58,195 nucleotides of DNA from Streptomyces nanshensis. GTDB taxonomy: Bacteria; Actinomycetota; Actinomycetes; Streptomycetales; Streptomycetaceae. Both the position numbers and the translations under genes were made by a program. Positions within the stretch are counted from its first letter, which is position 1. Each line of letters opens with the position of its first letter. Below the pieces are notes generated by a model. The model had not been told where the DNA came from. It did no database searches and saw only the letters and a list, made by a program, of their open reading frames with translations. Of the stretch, positions 36,030-45,300 are shown one piece after another. The stretch lies in assembly GCF_001751255.1 (NCBI RefSeq), contig NZ_LJGW01000257.1:1-58195 (forward strand), written 5' to 3'.

Positions 36030-36589
36030 TGACTGCCACCACTGAAGCCCCGCGCCTCAAGCAGCGCTACCGCTCCGAGGTCAAGGGCAAGCTGCAGGAC
36101 GAGTTCACGTACGAGAACGTCATGCAGGTGCCCGGCCTGACCAAGATCGTGGTCAACATGGGTGTGGGCGACGCCGCCCGCGACTCCAAGTTGATGGACG
36201 GTGCCATCAAGGACCTCGCCACGATCACCGGTCAGAAGCCGGCGGTGACGAAGGCCCGCAAGTCCATCGCGCAGTTCAAGCTGCGTGAGGGCATGCCGAT
36301 CGGCGCGCACGTCACGCTGCGCGGCGACCGGATGTGGGAGTTCCTGGACCGCCTGCTGTCCCTCGCGCTGCCGCGCATCCGCGACTTCCGCGGTCTGTCG
36401 CCGAAGCAGTTCGACGGGCGGGGCAACTACACCTTCGGTCTCACGGAGCAGGTCATGTTCCACGAGATCGACCAGGACAAGATCGACCGGGTCCGGGGCA
36501 TGGACATCACCGTGGTCACCACGGCGACCAACGACGACGAGGGCCGGGCCCTGCTTCGTCACCTCGGCTTCCCGTTCAAGGAGAACTGA
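36029..36589 (+). CDS. rplE: 50S ribosomal protein L5
   Basis: L5 binds 5S rRNA in the central protuberance and contacts P-site tRNA. The 186-residue protein includes [40 protein letters not shown], and [20 protein letters not shown]. It is coupled to rplX and two bases before rpsN. Confidence 0.98.
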   Translation: MTATTEAPRLKQRYRSEVKGKLQDEFTYENVMQVPGLTKIVVNMGVGDAARDSKLMDGAIKDLATITGQKPAVTKARKSIAQFKLREGMPIGAHVTLRGDRMWEFLDRLLSLALPRIRDFRGLSPKQFDGRGNYTFGLTEQVMFHEIDQDKIDRVRGMDITVVTTATNDDEGRALLRHLGFPFKEN

Positions 36590-36591
36590 CC

Positions 36592-36777
36592 ATGGCTAAG
36601 AAGGCCCTGATCTCCAAGGCCGCCCGCAAGCCCAAGTTCGCGGTCCGCGCGTACACGCGCTGCCAGCGTTGCGGCCGTCCGCACTCCGTCTACCGCAAGT
36701 TCGGCCTGTGCCGCGTGTGCCTTCGTCAGATGGCGCACCGTGGCGAGCTGCCGGGCGTCACCAAGAGCTCCTGGTAA
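36592..36777 (+). CDS. rpsN: 30S ribosomal protein S14 type Z (Zn-binding)
   Basis: The 61-residue short form of S14 has a zinc knuckle, [20 protein letters not shown] followed by VC, using two CxxC pairs. It is the constitutive, zinc-requiring paralogue; a zinc-free form is normally elsewhere in Streptomyces. A 240-bp gap with hairpins separates it from rpsH, unlike the tight spacing upstream. Confidence 0.97.
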   Translation: MAKKALISKAARKPKFAVRAYTRCQRCGRPHSVYRKFGLCRVCLRQMAHRGELPGVTKSSW

Positions 36778-37017
36778 CCCGTCGCCCGCCCTCCACCGCG
36801 GGGGGCGAGCGGACACGGGTCAACCAGGGCTCTCGGTAAGTGCATCAAGGCCGACGGGTGTCCGCCGCACTGCTCTCGCAGCAGCCGCGCCGGCCGCCCG
36901 CCGTCCATGACCGTCTTACTACGCCGTAGGTCCCCGCGCCCCACCTGTCCCGTCCCGGTACGGGGAGAAGGAGGGCGCATACAGGAAACCCCGGCGAGAG
37001 AGGCCGAAGGCCATCAC
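36778..37017 (+). promoter_or_regulatory. Structured gap between rpsN and rpsH
   Basis: There is no gene here. TCGCCC (36782-36787) can pair with GGGCGA (36803-36808) just after the rpsN stop. Further on, CTAC-GCC-GTAG (near 36918) and CCCGT-CCCGGT-ACGGG (near 36950) form small stems. It is unusually long for the spc operon, so an internal promoter or an S8-responsive leader is possible but unproven. Confidence 0.35.
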
Positions 37018-37416
37018 ATGACAATGACCGATCCGATCGCGGACATGCTGACGCGTCTGCGGAACGCGAACTCGGCGTACCACGACTCCGTCGAGATGCC
37101 CCACAGCAAGATCAAGTCGCACATCGCGGAGATCCTGCAGCAGGAGGGCTACATCACCGGCTGGAAGACCGAGGACGCCCTGGTCGGCAAGAGCCTCGTG
37201 CTGGAGCTGAAGTTCGGGCCGAACCGCGAGCGTTCCATCGCCGGCATCAAGCGGATCTCGAAGCCGGGCCTGCGGGTCTACGCGAAGTCCACCAACCTGC
37301 CCAAGGTGCTCGGCGGCCTGGGAGTGGCGATCATCTCCACCTCCTACGGACTGCTCACCGGCCAGCAGGCACAGAAGAAGGGCGTGGGCGGGGAAGTCCT
37401 CGCCTACGTCTGGTAA
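37018..37416 (+). CDS. rpsH: 30S ribosomal protein S8
   Basis: S8 binds the central domain of 16S rRNA and in E. coli is the spc repressor. The 132-residue protein has [20 protein letters not shown] and the C-terminal [20 protein letters not shown] followed by [14 protein letters not shown] 37018 gives the streptomycete form MTMTDP; ATG 37024 is an alternative. Confidence 0.97.
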   Translation: MTMTDPIADMLTRLRNANSAYHDSVEMPHSKIKSHIAEILQQEGYITGWKTEDALVGKSLVLELKFGPNRERSIAGIKRISKPGLRVYAKSTNLPKVLGGLGVAIISTSYGLLTGQQAQKKGVGGEVLAYVW

Positions 37417-37439
37417 CGGAAGGGAACGGAGGAAAAGCA

Positions 37440-37979
37440 ATGTCGCGTATCGGCAAGCTCCCCATCCAGGTTCCCGCCGGTGTGGACGTCACCATCGATG
37501 GCCAGGCGGTCGCGGTGAAGGGGCCCAAGGGCTCCCTCGCGCACACGGTTGCCTCGCCCATCGAGATCGGGAAGGGCGAGGACGGCGCACTGGTCGTCTC
37601 CCGTCCGAACGACGAGAGCAGGAACAGGGCCCTGCACGGCCTGTCCCGCACGCTGGTGGCGAACATGATCACTGGCGTGACCACGGGATTCAGCAAGGAC
37701 CTCGAGATCAGCGGCGTGGGTTACCGCGTCCAGGCCAAGGGCTCCAACCTGGAGTTCTCGCTGGGCTACAGCCACCCGATCCTGGTCGAGGCCCCGGAGG
37801 GCATCTCGTTCAAGGTCGAGTCGCCGACCAAGTTCTCGGTCGAGGGCATCGACAAGCAGAAGGTCGGCGAGGTCGCCGCCAACATCCGCAAGCTGCGCCG
37901 TCCCGACCCGTACAAGGCCAAGGGCGTGAAGTACGCGGGCGAGACCATCCGCCGCAAGGTCGGAAAGGCTGGTAAGTAA
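37440..37979 (+). CDS. rplF: 50S ribosomal protein L6
   Basis: L6 is near the factor-binding site. The 179-residue protein carries the two repeated domains, starting [20 protein letters not shown] and ending [20 protein letters not shown] and KVGKAGK. AACGGAGG precedes the ATG. rplR follows after three bases. Confidence 0.98.
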   Translation: MSRIGKLPIQVPAGVDVTIDGQAVAVKGPKGSLAHTVASPIEIGKGEDGALVVSRPNDESRNRALHGLSRTLVANMITGVTTGFSKDLEISGVGYRVQAKGSNLEFSLGYSHPILVEAPEGISFKVESPTKFSVEGIDKQKVGEVAANIRKLRRPDPYKAKGVKYAGETIRRKVGKAGK

Positions 37980-37982
37980 GCC

Positions 37983-38366
37983 ATGGCATACGGCGTGAAG
38001 ATCGCCAAGGGCGATGCCTACAAGCGTGCCGCCGCCAAGCGCCGTCACATCCGCATCCGCAAGAAGGTCTCGGGCACGCCCGCCCGTCCCCGCCTTGTGG
38101 TGACGCGTTCGAACCGTCACATGGTCGCGCAGGTCGTGGACGACCTCGCCGGTCATACCCTGGCCTCGGCGTCGTCGCTCGACACGTCGATCCGCGGTGG
38201 TGACGGGGACAAGAGCGCTCAGGCGAAGCAGGTGGGCGCACTCGTCGCCGAGCGTGCGAAGGCCGCGGGCATCGAGGCCGTCGTGTTCGACCGCGGCGGA
38301 AACAAATACGCAGGGCGGATTGCCGCTCTGGCTGACGCCGCCCGTGAGGCCGGGCTCAAGTTCTGA
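37983..38366 (+). CDS. rplR: 50S ribosomal protein L18
   Basis: L18 binds 5S rRNA. The 127-residue protein has [20 protein letters not shown] and the C-terminal [20 protein letters not shown]. Its length and position between L6 and S5 are normal. Confidence 0.98.
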   Translation: MAYGVKIAKGDAYKRAAAKRRHIRIRKKVSGTPARPRLVVTRSNRHMVAQVVDDLAGHTLASASSLDTSIRGGDGDKSAQAKQVGALVAERAKAAGIEAVVFDRGGNKYAGRIAALADAAREAGLKF

Positions 38367-38409
38367 GCCTGTTCCCGCGCTGAGCGGACAAAGGAGAGAG
38401 GTAATTCCA

Positions 38410-39012
38410 ATGGCTGGACCCCAGCGCCGCGGTGGCGGCGCCGGTGGCGGCGAGCGTCGGGACCGCAAGGGCCGGGACGGCGGCGCCGCCGCCGAGAAGA
38501 CCGCGTACGTTGAGCGCGTCGTCGCGATCAACCGCGTGGCCAAGGTTGTGAAGGGCGGTCGCCGCTTCAGCTTCACCGCGCTGGTCGTGGTGGGCGACGG
38601 CGACGGCACCGTGGGTGTCGGATACGGCAAGGCCAAGGAGGTGCCGGCCGCCATCGCCAAGGGTGTCGAGGAGGCCAAGAAGCACTTCTTCAAGGTCCCC
38701 CGCATCCAGGGCACCATTCCGCACCCGATCCAGGGTGAGGAGGCTGCGGGCGTCGTGCTCCTCAAGCCGGCTTCTCCCGGTACCGGTGTGATCGCCGGTG
38801 GCCCGGTGCGTGCCGTGCTGGAGTGCGCGGGCATCCACGACGTGCTCAGCAAGTCGCTCGGCTCCGCGAACCCGATCAACATCGTGCACGCCACGCGTGC
38901 GGCGCTTCAGGGCCTTCAGCGTCCCGAGGAGATCGCCGCCCGCCGTGGTCTGCCGCTCGAGGACGTGGCGCCCGCCGCGCTGCTCCGCGCCCGTGCCGGG
39001 GTGAGTGCGTAA
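38410..39012 (+). CDS. rpsE: 30S ribosomal protein S5
   Basis: S5 works with S4 and S12 in decoding and helicase activity. The protein has 200 residues from ATG 38410 with AGGAGAGAGG upstream. A Gly/Arg-rich N-terminus precedes [40 protein letters not shown] and [20 protein letters not shown]. Its TAA overlaps the rpmD ATG. Confidence 0.98.
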   Translation: MAGPQRRGGGAGGGERRDRKGRDGGAAAEKTAYVERVVAINRVAKVVKGGRRFSFTALVVVGDGDGTVGVGYGKAKEVPAAIAKGVEEAKKHFFKVPRIQGTIPHPIQGEEAAGVVLLKPASPGTGVIAGGPVRAVLECAGIHDVLSKSLGSANPINIVHATRAALQGLQRPEEIAARRGLPLEDVAPAALLRARAGVSA

Positions 39013-39194
39013 TGGCTCGCCTGAAGATCACGCAGACGCGTTCCGTCATCGGTACGAAGCAGAACCACAGGGACACGCTGCGGACGCTCGGGCTGAAGAG
39101 GGTTCGCGACGTGTCCGTACGCGAGGACCGTCCCGAGGTGCGCGGCATGCTGCACAGCGTCCAGCACCTCATCACGGTCGAGGAGGTCGACTGA
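39012..39194 (+). CDS. rpmD: 50S ribosomal protein L30
   Basis: L30 is a 60-residue protein ([40 protein letters not shown]). It overlaps rpsE by one base and is one base before rplO. Confidence 0.97.
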   Translation: MARLKITQTRSVIGTKQNHRDTLRTLGLKRVRDVSVREDRPEVRGMLHSVQHLITVEEVD

Positions 39195-39195
39195 G

Positions 39196-39651
39196 ATGGC
39201 GGACGACAAGCCGCTGAAGGTCCACAACCTCCGGCCGGCCCCGGGCGCCAAGACCGCCAAGACCCGTGTGGGTCGCGGTGAGGCGTCGAAGGGCAAGACG
39301 GCCGGACGTGGCACCAAGGGCACGAAGGCCCGTTACCAGGTTCCGGAGAACTTCGAGGGCGGGCAGATGCCGCTGCACATGCGGCTGCCCAAGCTGAGGG
39401 GCTTCCGTAACCCTGCCCACAAGCAGTTCCAGGTCGTGAACTTGGAGAAGCTGGCCGAGCTCTACCCCAAGGGTGGCGAGGTCACGGTGGCCGATCTGGT
39501 CGCCAAGGGCGCGGTGCGCAAGAACGAACTCGTCAAGGTGCTCGGCACCGGCGATGTGTCAGTGGCGCTGACGGTGACCGTCAACAAGGTCTCCGGCTCC
39601 GCCAAGGAGAAGATCGCCGCCGCCGGCGGCACCGTCACCGAACTTGACTGA
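39196..39651 (+). CDS. rplO: 50S ribosomal protein L15
   Basis: L15 organises late 50S assembly. The 151-residue protein has [40 protein letters not shown] and the C-terminal [20 protein letters not shown] hairpin follows it, so secY is partly separated from the ribosomal genes. Confidence 0.98.
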   Translation: MADDKPLKVHNLRPAPGAKTAKTRVGRGEASKGKTAGRGTKGTKARYQVPENFEGGQMPLHMRLPKLRGFRNPAHKQFQVVNLEKLAELYPKGGEVTVADLVAKGAVRKNELVKVLGTGDVSVALTVTVNKVSGSAKEKIAAAGGTVTELD

Positions 39652-39669
39652 GTTCGTTGGCTGACAGGG

Positions 39670-39698
39670 CCGGGGACGTCCCAACGGGGCGTCCCCGG
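39670..39698 (+). terminator. Hairpin between rplO and secY
   Basis: A 13-bp stem with one T-G pair (39670-39682 with 39686-39698) closes a three-base AAC loop. It is a likely partial terminator that lowers secY-adk expression relative to ribosomal proteins; a secY promoter may lie in 39700-39800. Confidence 0.78.
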
Positions 39699-39809
39699 TC
39701 CGTCGTTCCACGGGGGCACCGTCGCCGGTAAGGTGGCGGGCACTGTTGGTATCTGTCGACCCCAAGACCGTCACCTCTCGCGCGAGACGCGGGGGGCGCA
39801 GGAGGCACC

Positions 39810-41123
39810 GTGCTCACCGCGTTCGCCCGGGCGTTCCAGACGCCCGACCTGCGAAAGAAGCTGTTGTTCACGCTCGGCATCATTCTGCTCTTCCGGTTGG
39901 GACAGCACGTACCGGTGCCCGGTGTCAGCTTTGAGAACGTCAACCAGTGCATGAACGAGGCCAAGGGGAACCAGGGTCTCTTCGGGCTGGTCAATATGTT
40001 CAGCGGTGGCGCGCTGCTTCAGTTGACCATTTTCGCGCTCGGCATCATGCCGTACATCACCGCGAGCATCATCCTTCAGTTGCTCGTCGTGGTCATTCCG
40101 CGGCTGGAGGCGCTGAAGAAGGAAGGCCAGGCCGGACAGGCCAAGATCACGCAGTACACGCGTTATCTGACGGTCGCGCTCGCGATCCTCCAGGCGACGG
40201 GCCTCGTCGCCACCGCGCGCAGTGGCACCCTCTTCCCGCAGTGCCAGGTCCGCGACCAGATCATCCCGGACCAGTCGGTGTTCGCCACCGTCACGATGGT
40301 GATCTGCATGACCGCCGGCACGGCGTTCATCATGTGGCTCGGCGAGCTGATCACCGACCGCGGCATCGGCAACGGCATGTCCATCCTGATGTTCATCTCG
40401 ATCGCCGCGGGCTTCCCCGGCGCTCTGTGGTCCATCAAGAAGCAGGGCAAACTCGCCGACGGCTGGATCGAGTTCGGCGCCGTGATCATCAGCGGTCTCG
40501 CCATGGTCGCCCTCGTCGTGCTGGTCGAGCAGGCACAGCGCCGTATCCCGGTGCAGTACGCGAAGCGCATGATCGGGCGCCGCAGTTACGGCGGTACGTC
40601 CACCTACATTCCGCTGAAGGTCAATCAGGCGGGTGTGATCCCGGTCATCTTCGCGTCCTCGCTGCTCTACATCCCCGCGCTGATCGTTCAGTTCAGCGGA
40701 TCGCAGGCCGGCTGGGCGCAGTGGATCCAGGCGCACTTCGTGAAGGGTGACCACCCGCTCTACATCGTCACGTACTTCGTGCTGATCGTTTTCTTCGCCT
40801 TCTTCTACGTCGCCATCTCCTTCAACCCCGAAGAAGTCGCCGACAACATGAAGAAGTATGGTGGCTTCATCCCGGGCATCCGGGCAGGTCGGCCCACTGC
40901 GGAGTACCTGAGCTATGTGCTGAACCGCATCACATGGCCGGGGTCTCTGTATCTCGGACTGATCGCTCTGGTGCCGACCGTCGCGCTGATCGCGTTCGGT
41001 GCCCAGCAGAACTTCCCGTTCGGCGGGACGAGCATTCTGATCATCGTGGGCGTCGGGCTTGAGACCGTGAAGCAGATCGAGAGCCAGCTTCAGCAGCGCA
41101 ATTACGAAGGGTTCCTCCGCTGA
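39810..41123 (+). CDS. secY: Preprotein translocase subunit SecY
   Basis: SecY is the channel subunit of the Sec translocon, an integral membrane protein of 437 residues with about ten transmembrane helices. Recognisable parts are LLFTLGIILLFRLGQHVPVP (first helix), GGALLQLTIFALGIMPYITA, the cytoplasmic loop GGTSTYIPLKVNQAGVIPVI and the C-terminal VGVGLETVKQIESQLQQRNY. It starts at GTG with GGAGG upstream. Its TGA overlaps the adk ATG. Confidence 0.97.
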   Translation: MLTAFARAFQTPDLRKKLLFTLGIILLFRLGQHVPVPGVSFENVNQCMNEAKGNQGLFGLVNMFSGGALLQLTIFALGIMPYITASIILQLLVVVIPRLEALKKEGQAGQAKITQYTRYLTVALAILQATGLVATARSGTLFPQCQVRDQIIPDQSVFATVTMVICMTAGTAFIMWLGELITDRGIGNGMSILMFISIAAGFPGALWSIKKQGKLADGWIEFGAVIISGLAMVALVVLVEQAQRRIPVQYAKRMIGRRSYGGTSTYIPLKVNQAGVIPVIFASSLLYIPALIVQFSGSQAGWAQWIQAHFVKGDHPLYIVTYFVLIVFFAFFYVAISFNPEEVADNMKKYGGFIPGIRAGRPTAEYLSYVLNRITWPGSLYLGLIALVPTVALIAFGAQQNFPFGGTSILIIVGVGLETVKQIESQLQQRNYEGFLR

Positions 41124-41806
41124 TGCGTATCGTCCTGGTCGGACCGCCTGGCGCGGGCAAGGGAACGCAGGCGGCGTTCCTCGCTGAGAACCTGTCGATT
41201 CCGCACATCTCCACGGGCGACATCTTCCGCGCCAACATCAGCCAGGGCACGGCGCTCGGGCAGCAGGCCCAGGAGTACATGCGCGCGGGCCAGCTCGTCC
41301 CGGACGAGGTCACGATCGGCATGGCCAAGGACAGGATGGCCGAGCCGGACGCGGCGAACGGCTTCCTGCTCGACGGCTTCCCGCGCAACATCGCGCAGGC
41401 GGAGGCGCTCGACAGCGCCCTCGAAGAGCGGGCGCAGAAGCTCGACGCCGTGCTCGACCTGGAGGTCCCCGAGGAAGAGGTCGTCAAGCGGATCGCGGGC
41501 CGCCGCATCTGTCGCAGCGACAGCAGCCACGTCTTCCACGCGGAGTACACCCCGCCGAAGAAGGCCGGTGTGTGCGACGTCTGCGGCGGCGAGCTCTACC
41601 AGCGCGACGACGACCGCGAGGAGACCGTACGCAAGCGGCTGGCCGTCTACCACAGCGAGACCGAGCCCATCATCGATCACTACAAGCGCCAGGACCTCGT
41701 CACGACCATCTCGGCGCTGGGCGAGGTGAGCGAGGTGACCGAGCGCGCGATGGAGGCCCTCGAGGCCGCTGACGACTCGGTGCCCGACGGCTCGGTCGCC
41801 GACTGA
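41123..41806 (+). CDS. adk: Adenylate kinase
   Basis: Adk interconverts ATP + AMP and two ADP. The 227-residue long-LID form has the P-loop LVGPPGAGKGTQAAFLAENL, the AMP site DGFPRN and the LID, which carries paired cysteines (CR...VCDVCGGELYQRDDD) like the zinc-type LID. The secY-adk-map order is the usual actinobacterial one. A perfect terminator follows 27 bp after the stop. Confidence 0.97.
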   Translation: MRIVLVGPPGAGKGTQAAFLAENLSIPHISTGDIFRANISQGTALGQQAQEYMRAGQLVPDEVTIGMAKDRMAEPDAANGFLLDGFPRNIAQAEALDSALEERAQKLDAVLDLEVPEEEVVKRIAGRRICRSDSSHVFHAEYTPPKKAGVCDVCGGELYQRDDDREETVRKRLAVYHSETEPIIDHYKRQDLVTTISALGEVSEVTERAMEALEAADDSVPDGSVAD

Positions 41807-41833
41807 CGGGCCTCAGCGATCTGTGACCGGCTT

Positions 41834-41878
41834 CGCCTGCGGTCGCGGTGCCCGGGCAGGGGACCGCGACCGCAGGCG
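41834..41878 (+). terminator. Terminator after adk
   Basis: A perfect 16-bp stem (41834-41849 with 41863-41878) surrounds a 13-base loop. It ends the spc-secY-adk transcript, so map probably has its own promoter in 41880-41970. Confidence 0.9.
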
Positions 41879-41983
41879 TATGCGGCACACTGAGTGAGCG
41901 GGACGCCCGGCCCGCCGCACTGTACGACGTACGACCTCTGCTCGATCCCCGGACATCCCCGTCAGGACAGGAAGGCCCGCCGC

Positions 41984-42820
41984 ATGGTGGAGATCAAGAC
42001 CCCCGAACAGATCGCCAAGATGCGTGAGGCGGGCCTGGTCGTCGCCGCGATGCACGACGCGTGCCGTGCGGCGGCGGTGCCCGGCGCCACCACGAAGGAC
42101 CTGGACGAGGTCGCCGCGAAGGTGCTCGCCGACCACGGCGCGAAGCCCAACTTCCTTGGCTACGGCGGCTTTCCGGGCAACATCTGCACCTCCGTGAACG
42201 ACATCGTCGTCCACGGCATCCCCGACCGGGAGACCGTCCTCAAGGACGGCGACCTGCTGTCCATCGACGCCGGCGCGATCATCGACGGCTGGCACGGCGA
42301 CGCCGCCATCACCGTCTTCGTGGGCGAGGGCCACTCCGCCGAGCAGCGCGAGCTGAGCCGCGTCACGGAGGAGTCGATGTGGGCGGGCCTGGCCGCCGTA
42401 CGCAAGGGCAACCGGCTCGTCGACGTCTCCCGCTCGATCGAGGGGTACATTCGGCGCCAACCGCGGCCGGCCTCCGGCTCGTACGGCATCGTCGAGGACT
42501 ACGGCGGGCACGGCATCGGCTCCCAGATGCACATGGACCCGCATCTGCTGAACTACGTCGACCGCCGCCGCGGGCGCGGTCCCAAGCTGGTGCCCGGCTT
42601 CTGCCTGGCCATCGAGCCGATGGTGACCCTGGGCACCCCGAAGACGCACGTGCTCTCGGACGACTGGACGGTCAAGACGAACGACGGTTCCTGGTCGAGT
42701 CATTGGGAGCACTCCGTCGCGCTCACCGAGCAGGGCCCGCTGGTGCTGACCGCGCCCGACGGGGGCAAGGCGAAGCTCGCCGAGTTGGGGATCACGGCCG
42801 CTCCCGACCCGCTGGCCTGA
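41984..42820 (+). CDS. map: Methionine aminopeptidase type I
   Basis: This enzyme removes the initiator methionine from nascent proteins. It has 278 residues from ATG 41984 with AGGAAGG upstream. The di-metal site is complete: Asp in SIDAGAIIDGWHGDAAITV, His in YGGHGIGSQMH, Glu in LAIEPMVTLG and Glu in WEHSVALTE. The substrate-site His is in IVVHGIPD. A GGTAGCC-GGGGA-GGCTACC hairpin (42899-42917) follows before the infA leader. Confidence 0.96.
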   Translation: MVEIKTPEQIAKMREAGLVVAAMHDACRAAAVPGATTKDLDEVAAKVLADHGAKPNFLGYGGFPGNICTSVNDIVVHGIPDRETVLKDGDLLSIDAGAIIDGWHGDAAITVFVGEGHSAEQRELSRVTEESMWAGLAAVRKGNRLVDVSRSIEGYIRRQPRPASGSYGIVEDYGGHGIGSQMHMDPHLLNYVDRRRGRGPKLVPGFCLAIEPMVTLGTPKTHVLSDDWTVKTNDGSWSSHWEHSVALTEQGPLVLTAPDGGKAKLAELGITAAPDPLA

Positions 42821-42898
42821 CCTCCCGTACGGTGTCCGCGCCCGTACGGTCCGTACGCGGAGCAGGTTCTGGACGGCGGTGCTGTGCATAACGATCTT

Positions 42899-42917
42899 GG
42901 TAGCCGGGGAGGCTACC
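42899..42917 (+). terminator. Hairpin between map and infA
   Basis: GGTAGCC (42899-42905) pairs perfectly with GGCTACC (42911-42917) around GGGGA. Downstream, TTCGTC (42922-42927) and TAGACT (42946-42951) at 18-bp spacing are a plausible infA promoter. Confidence 0.6.
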
Positions 42918-43028
42918 CGAATTCGTCTTTGCGGGGCCCGTACCGTAGACTGGCTCGTCGGTCCCGGGGCATCGGTATGCCCGGGGGTCACCCCAGGTAG
43001 CCGATCCCGGAAGGTGAAGCGCTAGAGC

Positions 43029-43250
43029 ATGGCCAAAAAACAAGGGGCCATCGAGATCGAGGGCACGGTCGTCGAGTCTCTGCCGAATGCGATGTTCAAG
43101 GTGGAGCTTCAGAACGGGCACCAGGTTCTCGCGCACATCAGCGGCAAGATGCGGATGCACTACATCCGTATCCTTCCCGACGACCGGGTCGTAGTGGAGC
43201 TCTCTCCGTACGACCTGACCCGCGGGCGGATCGTCTACCGCTACAAGTAG
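43029..43250 (+). CDS. infA: Translation initiation factor IF-1
   Basis: IF-1 occupies the A site of the 30S subunit during initiation. The 73-residue OB-fold protein reads [20 protein letters not shown], with [20 protein letters not shown] and [15 protein letters not shown]. It heads the alpha segment infA-rpmJ-rpsM-rpsK-rpsD-rpoA-rplQ. Confidence 0.98.
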   Translation: MAKKQGAIEIEGTVVESLPNAMFKVELQNGHQVLAHISGKMRMHYIRILPDDRVVVELSPYDLTRGRIVYRYK

Positions 43251-43313
43251 CTCGACAGATCGAGCCGTTGACCCCGTCAGCGGGGCGGCGGCCTGACCCG
43301 GAGAACCTCATTC

Positions 43314-43427
43314 ATGAAGGTCAAGCCGAGCGTCAAGAAGATCTGCGACAAGTGCAAGGTGATCCGCCGTCACGGCCGGGTCATGGTCATCTGCGACAAC
43401 CTGCGCCACAAGCAGCGCCAGGGCTGA
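43314..43427 (+). CDS. rpmJ: 50S ribosomal protein L36 (Zn-binding form)
   Basis: L36 is the smallest ribosomal protein, 37 residues: [20 protein letters not shown] then [17 protein letters not shown]. Cys11, Cys14, Cys27 and the nearby His form the zinc site. It lies 63 bp after infA. Two small hairpins (CTCGA-CAGA-TCGAG at 43251 and CCCCG-TCAG-CGGGG at 43272) precede it. Confidence 0.97.
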   Translation: MKVKPSVKKICDKCKVIRRHGRVMVICDNLRHKQRQG

Positions 43428-43542
43428 CGCGGCACCGACCACACCCTTCGCACAGATCGCACTCTTCGCGCGACGCAAGCGACAAGTACATACGCAGTCA
43501 CCCGACCCCCCGCCTGGTCATGCTTGTCGGTGGGGACGACAC

Positions 43543-43561
43543 CCCCGGTCGGAGGCCGGGG
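43543..43561 (+). promoter_or_regulatory. Hairpin in the rpsM leader
   Basis: CCCCGG (43543-43548) pairs with CCGGGG (43556-43561). It lies in the 218-bp gap between rpmJ and rpsM, which holds no gene and may carry an internal promoter or an S4-type leader for the alpha segment. Confidence 0.4.
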
Positions 43562-43645
43562 ACTCTGTGCAGCACGGCGCCACGGCGCCCGCGGACAGGG
43601 GACGGTGCTGCGGCAGACCTCCGCAAAGCAATCAGGAGCCAAGGA

Positions 43646-44026
43646 ATGGCACGCCTCGCAGGCGTCGACCTCCCGCGCGAGAAGCGCGTCGAGGTCGCCC
43701 TCACCTACGTCTTCGGCATCGGTCGCACGCTTGCCCAGAAGACCCTGGGTGAGACCGGCATCAACCCCGACACCCGGGTGCGGGATCTGGGCGAGGAAGA
43801 CCTCGTCAAGATCCGCGAGTACGTGGACAACAATCTCCAGGTCGAGGGTGACCTCCGCCGTGAGATCCAGGCCGACATCCGCCGCAAGGTCGAGATCGGC
43901 TGCTACGAGGGCCTGCGGCACCGCCGCGGTCTCCCCGTCCACGGCCAGCGCACCAAGACCAACGCCCGCACCCGCAAGGGCCCGCGTCGTGCGATCGCCG
44001 GCAAGAAGAAGCCGGGCAAGAAGTAG
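43646..44026 (+). CDS. rpsM: 30S ribosomal protein S13
   Basis: S13 bridges the 30S head with L5 and contacts P-site tRNA. The 126-residue protein has [40 protein letters not shown] and the C-terminal [20 protein letters not shown]. The ATG at 43646 follows AGGAGCCAAGG. Confidence 0.98.
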   Translation: MARLAGVDLPREKRVEVALTYVFGIGRTLAQKTLGETGINPDTRVRDLGEEDLVKIREYVDNNLQVEGDLRREIQADIRRKVEIGCYEGLRHRRGLPVHGQRTKTNARTRKGPRRAIAGKKKPGKK

Positions 44027-44093
44027 TCCGCACCGGACACGCCGCAAGCGGTCCGTGCTGCAGGACCGACCACCTCCACAGGAGTAAATCCAT

Positions 44094-44498
44094 ATGCCAC
44101 CGAAGGGCCGTACGGCCGGCGCCAAGAAGGTGCGCCGCAAGGACAAGAAGAACGTCCCCGCCGGGCACGCTCACATCAAGAGCACGTTCAACAACACCAT
44201 CGTCTCGATCACCGACCCGACCGGCAACGTGATCTCCTGGGCCTCCGCCGGCCACGTCGGCTTCAAGGGCTCGCGGAAGTCCACGCCGTTCGCGGCGCAG
44301 ATGGCTGCCGAGAACGCCGCGCGCCGCGCTCAGGAGCACGGGATGCGGAAGGTCGACGTCTTCGTGAAGGGTCCCGGCTCCGGCCGTGAGACCGCGATCC
44401 GCTCTCTCCAGGCCACGGGTCTCGAGGTCGGCTCCATCCAGGACGTCACCCCGACCCCGCACAATGGCTGCCGCCCGCCCAAGCGCCGCCGAGTCTGA
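44094..44498 (+). CDS. rpsK: 30S ribosomal protein S11
   Basis: S11 lies in the platform near the E-site mRNA. The 134-residue protein has [40 protein letters not shown] and [16 protein letters not shown], the last containing the conserved Asn-Gly. Confidence 0.98.
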   Translation: MPPKGRTAGAKKVRRKDKKNVPAGHAHIKSTFNNTIVSITDPTGNVISWASAGHVGFKGSRKSTPFAAQMAAENAARRAQEHGMRKVDVFVKGPGSGRETAIRSLQATGLEVGSIQDVTPTPHNGCRPPKRRRV

Positions 44499-44523
44499 CC
44501 AGCTGAATCAGGAGAACTAAACA

Positions 44524-45150
44524 ATGGCGCGTTACACCGGGGCCGACTGCAAGCGTTGCCGTCGGGAGAAGCAGAAGCTCTTCCTCAAGGGGAGCAAGTG
44601 CGAGAGCGCGAAGTGCCCGATCGAGATCCGTCCTTACCCCCCGGGTGAGCACGGTCGCGGGCGCACCAAGGACTCCGAGTACCTGCTGCAGAAGCGTGAG
44701 AAGCAGAAGGCAGCGCGTATCTACGGCGTCCTGGAGAAGCAGTTCCGCGGGTATTACAACGAGGCGAACCGCCTCCAGGGCAAGACGGGTGACAACCTGC
44801 TGCGCATTCTGGAGATCCGTCTCGACAACGTGGTCTACCGGGCCGGTTTCGCCAAGTCCCGTGACCACGCCCGCCAGTTGGTCAGGCACGGACACATCAC
44901 GGTCAACGGCCGTAAGACCGACATCCCGTCGGCGCGTGTGTCCGTGAACGACATCATCGAGGTCCGCGACTCCTCCCGTAGCCTCACGCCTTTCCAGGTG
45001 GCGGCTGCGGAGGCCGGCGAGAAGACCGTTCCGGCGTGGCTGGAGGCCATCCCGTCGAAGATGCGGATCCTCATCCACTCGCTGCCCGAGCGCCAGGTGA
45101 TCGACACCCAGGTGCAAGAGCAGTTGATCGTCGAGCTGTACTCGAAGTAG
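44524..45150 (+). CDS. rpsD: 30S ribosomal protein S4 (Zn-binding form)
   Basis: S4 is a primary 16S-binding protein and in several bacteria represses the alpha operon. The 208-residue protein has an N-terminal zinc site made of Cys9, Cys12, Cys26 and Cys31. The S4 RNA-binding domain RLDNVVYRAGFAKSRDHARQ and LVRHGHITVNGRKTDIPSAR follows. Its length and position before rpoA are normal. Confidence 0.98.
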   Translation: MARYTGADCKRCRREKQKLFLKGSKCESAKCPIEIRPYPPGEHGRGRTKDSEYLLQKREKQKAARIYGVLEKQFRGYYNEANRLQGKTGDNLLRILEIRLDNVVYRAGFAKSRDHARQLVRHGHITVNGRKTDIPSARVSVNDIIEVRDSSRSLTPFQVAAAEAGEKTVPAWLEAIPSKMRILIHSLPERQVIDTQVQEQLIVELYSK

Positions 45151-45210
45151 TCCGGGTACGACCGGCGGTCCGCCGCCGGATTCCGCTCGAAACAGCGGTT
45201 CAACCGGGGT

Positions 45211-45244
45211 GGGTGGTACGGCTCCTGAACGGGCCGTACCACCC
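45211..45244 (+). terminator. Hairpin between rpsD and rpoA
   Basis: GGGTGGTACGGC (45211-45222) pairs perfectly with GCCGTACCACCC (45233-45244) around a ten-base loop. It lies 61 bp after the rpsD stop and 57 bp before rpoA. A partial terminator or attenuator that sets the alpha-subunit level is likely. Confidence 0.75.
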
Positions 45245-45300
45245 GTACCCTGTCAGTACGGCATCAAATAGCGGTTGCCGAAGACTGGAGGCATCACCAC